A stretch of 64,000 nucleotides of DNA, taken from assembly GCF_013114825.1 (NCBI RefSeq), contig NZ_JAAVLX010000005.1, forward strand, positions 248,001 to 312,000, read 5' to 3'. Under the pieces are notes generated by a model. The model made no database searches, had not been told where the DNA came from, and worked only from the letters and a program-made list of their open reading frames with translations. The position numbers were made by a program, and so were the translations under genes. This DNA comes from Bradyrhizobium australiense. GTDB taxonomy: Bacteria > Pseudomonadota > Alphaproteobacteria > Rhizobiales > Xanthobacteraceae. Shown here in pieces: positions 62,520-64,000 of this stretch. Within the stretch, counting starts at the first letter, position 1. The number at the start of each line of letters is the position of its first letter.

Positions 62520-63983
62520 ATGAACAAGATCGTCCAAATAAACCCCGACCAAGTCGAAGATGTTGGGTCGCTTTACGCGGCCCGCAAGAAGGTCTACCCG
62601 CAGAGTGTTTTCGGGACTTTCCGTCGGATTAAATGGGGCCTGATGGCGTTCTGCCTGGGCGTCTACTACTTGTTGCCTTTCGTGCGCTGGAATCGCGGCC
62701 TTGGCGCCCCAGATCAGGCGGTGCTGATCGATCTGCCGAACAGTCGCTTCTATTTCTTTTTTATCGAGCTGTGGCCGCAGGAGGTCTATTACTTCACCGG
62801 CCTCCTCATCATCGCCGCGCTCACACTATTCCTGATGAATTCGGTCGGCGGCCGCATCTGGTGCGGCTATCTCTGCCCGCAAACGGTCTGGACCGACCTG
62901 TTCTATGCGGTAGAGCGCCTGATCGAGGGCGACCGGCGCGAGCGCATGAGGAAGGCGGCTTCCGCCGATCCCCTAAAACTCGAGCGCATCTCCGAAATCA
63001 TGCTTAAGCATTCGAACTGGCTCTTGATCGCCTGGTGGACGGGCGGCGCCTGGGTGCTCTATTTCACCGACGCGCCGACGCTGGTGAAGGAGCTCGTCAC
63101 CTTCCAGGCGCCGGCGATCGCCTATATCTGGATCGCAATCCTCACCGCGACGACCTATCTGCTCGCTGGCTTCATGCGCGAGCAGGTCTGCGTCTACATG
63201 TGCCCCTGGCCACGTATCCAGGCGGCGCTGACCGACGAGTGGGCGCTGAACGTCACCTATCGCTACGACCGCGGCGAAAAGCGCAGGTCGGTAAAGAAGG
63301 CGAACGAGCTGCGGGCGCTCGGCCTGCCTGCCGGCGACTGCGTCAATTGCTATCAATGCGTGGCGGCCTGCCCGACCGGCATCGATATCCGCAATGGCCC
63401 GCAGATCGATTGCATCCAGTGCGGCCTGTGCATCGACGCATGCGACAACGTGATGAAGAAGATCGGTCGGCCGACTCGGCTGATCGGCTACGACAATGAC
63501 ATTAACATCCAGCGCCGAATGGCCGGAAAGCCGCCGATCTACGGTATCGTGCGGCCACGCACGATCATCTACACCGCGCTGATCGCACTCGTCGGTGGGA
63601 TCATGCTGTATGCGCTGCTCACCCGTTCGCTGCTCGACATCAACGTGCTGCACGATCGCAACCCGGTTGCGGTGAAGCTCAGCGACGGCTCGATCCGCAA
63701 CGCCTACACGGTCCGGTTCCTCAACAAGCGCGGTTTTGACCGCGTGGTGACGATCGACGTCGATGGTCCGCCGTATGCTGTGCTGCACGTCGTGGGCGAC
63801 GATTCGATTACACCTGATAGGCCGATGGTCGTGCTAGGACGCGACAGCACCACGGAATTGCGCGTGCTGGTGACCGCCCCATCTGAGAAGAACCCCGAAA
63901 GATCGATCCCGATCAAATTCCGGATCACCGATATCGGTCTAGGTGAGGTCGCTTTCGCGATCGACAATTTCGTCTTGCCATGA
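62520..63983 (+). CDS. fixG: Ferredoxin-like membrane protein FixG (CcoG)
   Basis: This is a protein of about 487 residues with several membrane helices. An NosR/NapH-like part carries CGYLCPQTVW and CMYMCPWPR. Two 4Fe-4S clusters are in CVNCYQCVAACPTG and CIQCGLCIDACD, and a C-terminal Ig-like periplasmic domain follows. CcoG reduces Cu(II) for assembly of the cbb3 oxidase. ATG 62520 (MNKIVQINPDQVE) was chosen; the upstream open frame adds atypical residues. fixH, fixI and fixS would be expected beyond the window edge. Confidence 0.93.
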   Translation: MNKIVQINPDQVEDVGSLYAARKKVYPQSVFGTFRRIKWGLMAFCLGVYYLLPFVRWNRGLGAPDQAVLIDLPNSRFYFFFIELWPQEVYYFTGLLIIAALTLFLMNSVGGRIWCGYLCPQTVWTDLFYAVERLIEGDRRERMRKAASADPLKLERISEIMLKHSNWLLIAWWTGGAWVLYFTDAPTLVKELVTFQAPAIAYIWIAILTATTYLLAGFMREQVCVYMCPWPRIQAALTDEWALNVTYRYDRGEKRRSVKKANELRALGLPAGDCVNCYQCVAACPTGIDIRNGPQIDCIQCGLCIDACDNVMKKIGRPTRLIGYDNDINIQRRMAGKPPIYGIVRPRTIIYTALIALVGGIMLYALLTRSLLDINVLHDRNPVAVKLSDGSIRNAYTVRFLNKRGFDRVVTIDVDGPPYAVLHVVGDDSITPDRPMVVLGRDSTTELRVLVTAPSEKNPERSIPIKFRITDIGLGEVAFAIDNFVLP

Positions 63984-64000
63984 GAACAAGTGGAGCTGTC

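Overview
The window looks like chromosome of a slow-growing rhizobium of the genus Bradyrhizobium or a close relative. The evidence is a complete fixLJ-fixK-fixNOQP-fixG block whose FixL has its heme ligand and phosphorylated histidine at the residue numbers used for B. diazoefficiens FixL (H200, R220, H291), a BioR-type biotin regulator next to bioB, the GC-rich coding style, and many small orphan proteins.

Layout. (1) 1-6.1 kb is ordinary chromosome: a repeat-rich coiled-coil membrane protein cut by the window edge, a lipoprotein, a secreted protein, a SET-domain methyltransferase with a basic tail, and a nitric-oxide-type module (Rrf2 regulator, palindromic operator, group III truncated hemoglobin). 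(2) 6.4-31.4 kb is an accessory island. It opens with a P4-type tyrosine integrase and an AlpA/Xis-like protein and closes near a truncated second integrase. Inside are decayed genes (metallophosphoesterase, zinc-ribbon proteins, tail tape-measure protein), a type I Wadjet operon jetABCD whose jetD is frameshifted, and directly downstream a three-gene operon encoding a membrane-anchored TerB_N/TerB/TerB_C protein, a BrxD-like P-loop ATPase and an Lhr/BrxHI-like helicase. A run of small leftward orphan genes and a HEPN-like/DUF2513 fusion follow. Two paralogues of a tiny conserved protein, both broken, lie near the two sides of the island. (3) 31.5-36.8 kb holds small orphan genes, an IclR regulator and a partly decayed catabolic cluster: a broken SsuB/TauB-type ABC ATPase, a permease fragment, an intact family III CoA-transferase, an intact citryl-CoA-lyase-like protein and the start of an SMP-30 gene.

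(4) 37-51.4 kb is a cofactor region: pabA/pabB (folate), bioR and bioB-panD-bioF-bioD-bioA (biotin, with the pantothenate gene panD inside), then a gene-poor stretch with small orphan proteins and a prpB remnant, and a cobalamin riboswitch in front of metE. (5) 51.4-64 kb is the microaerobic respiration block: a cold-shock protein, fixK, a single-domain receiver, fixJ and fixL on the minus strand; a CBS-domain protein, an Fnr-type regulator with a cysteine cluster, a small membrane protein and fixN-fixO-fixQ-fixP-fixG on the plus strand. Four perfect FixK/Fnr boxes (TTGAT-N4-RTCAA) lie in this block: three precede the Fnr-type gene, the small membrane gene and fixN, and one downstream of fixK has no evident target. 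FixLJ would sense low oxygen and activate fixK through a site such as the repeated ATGCCTTAAG upstream of fixK; FixK and the Fnr-type protein would then turn on the cbb3 oxidase.

The best candidate for an incompletely described system is the TerB/ATPase/helicase operon beside Wadjet. All assignments come from reading motifs by eye; no database searches were run.
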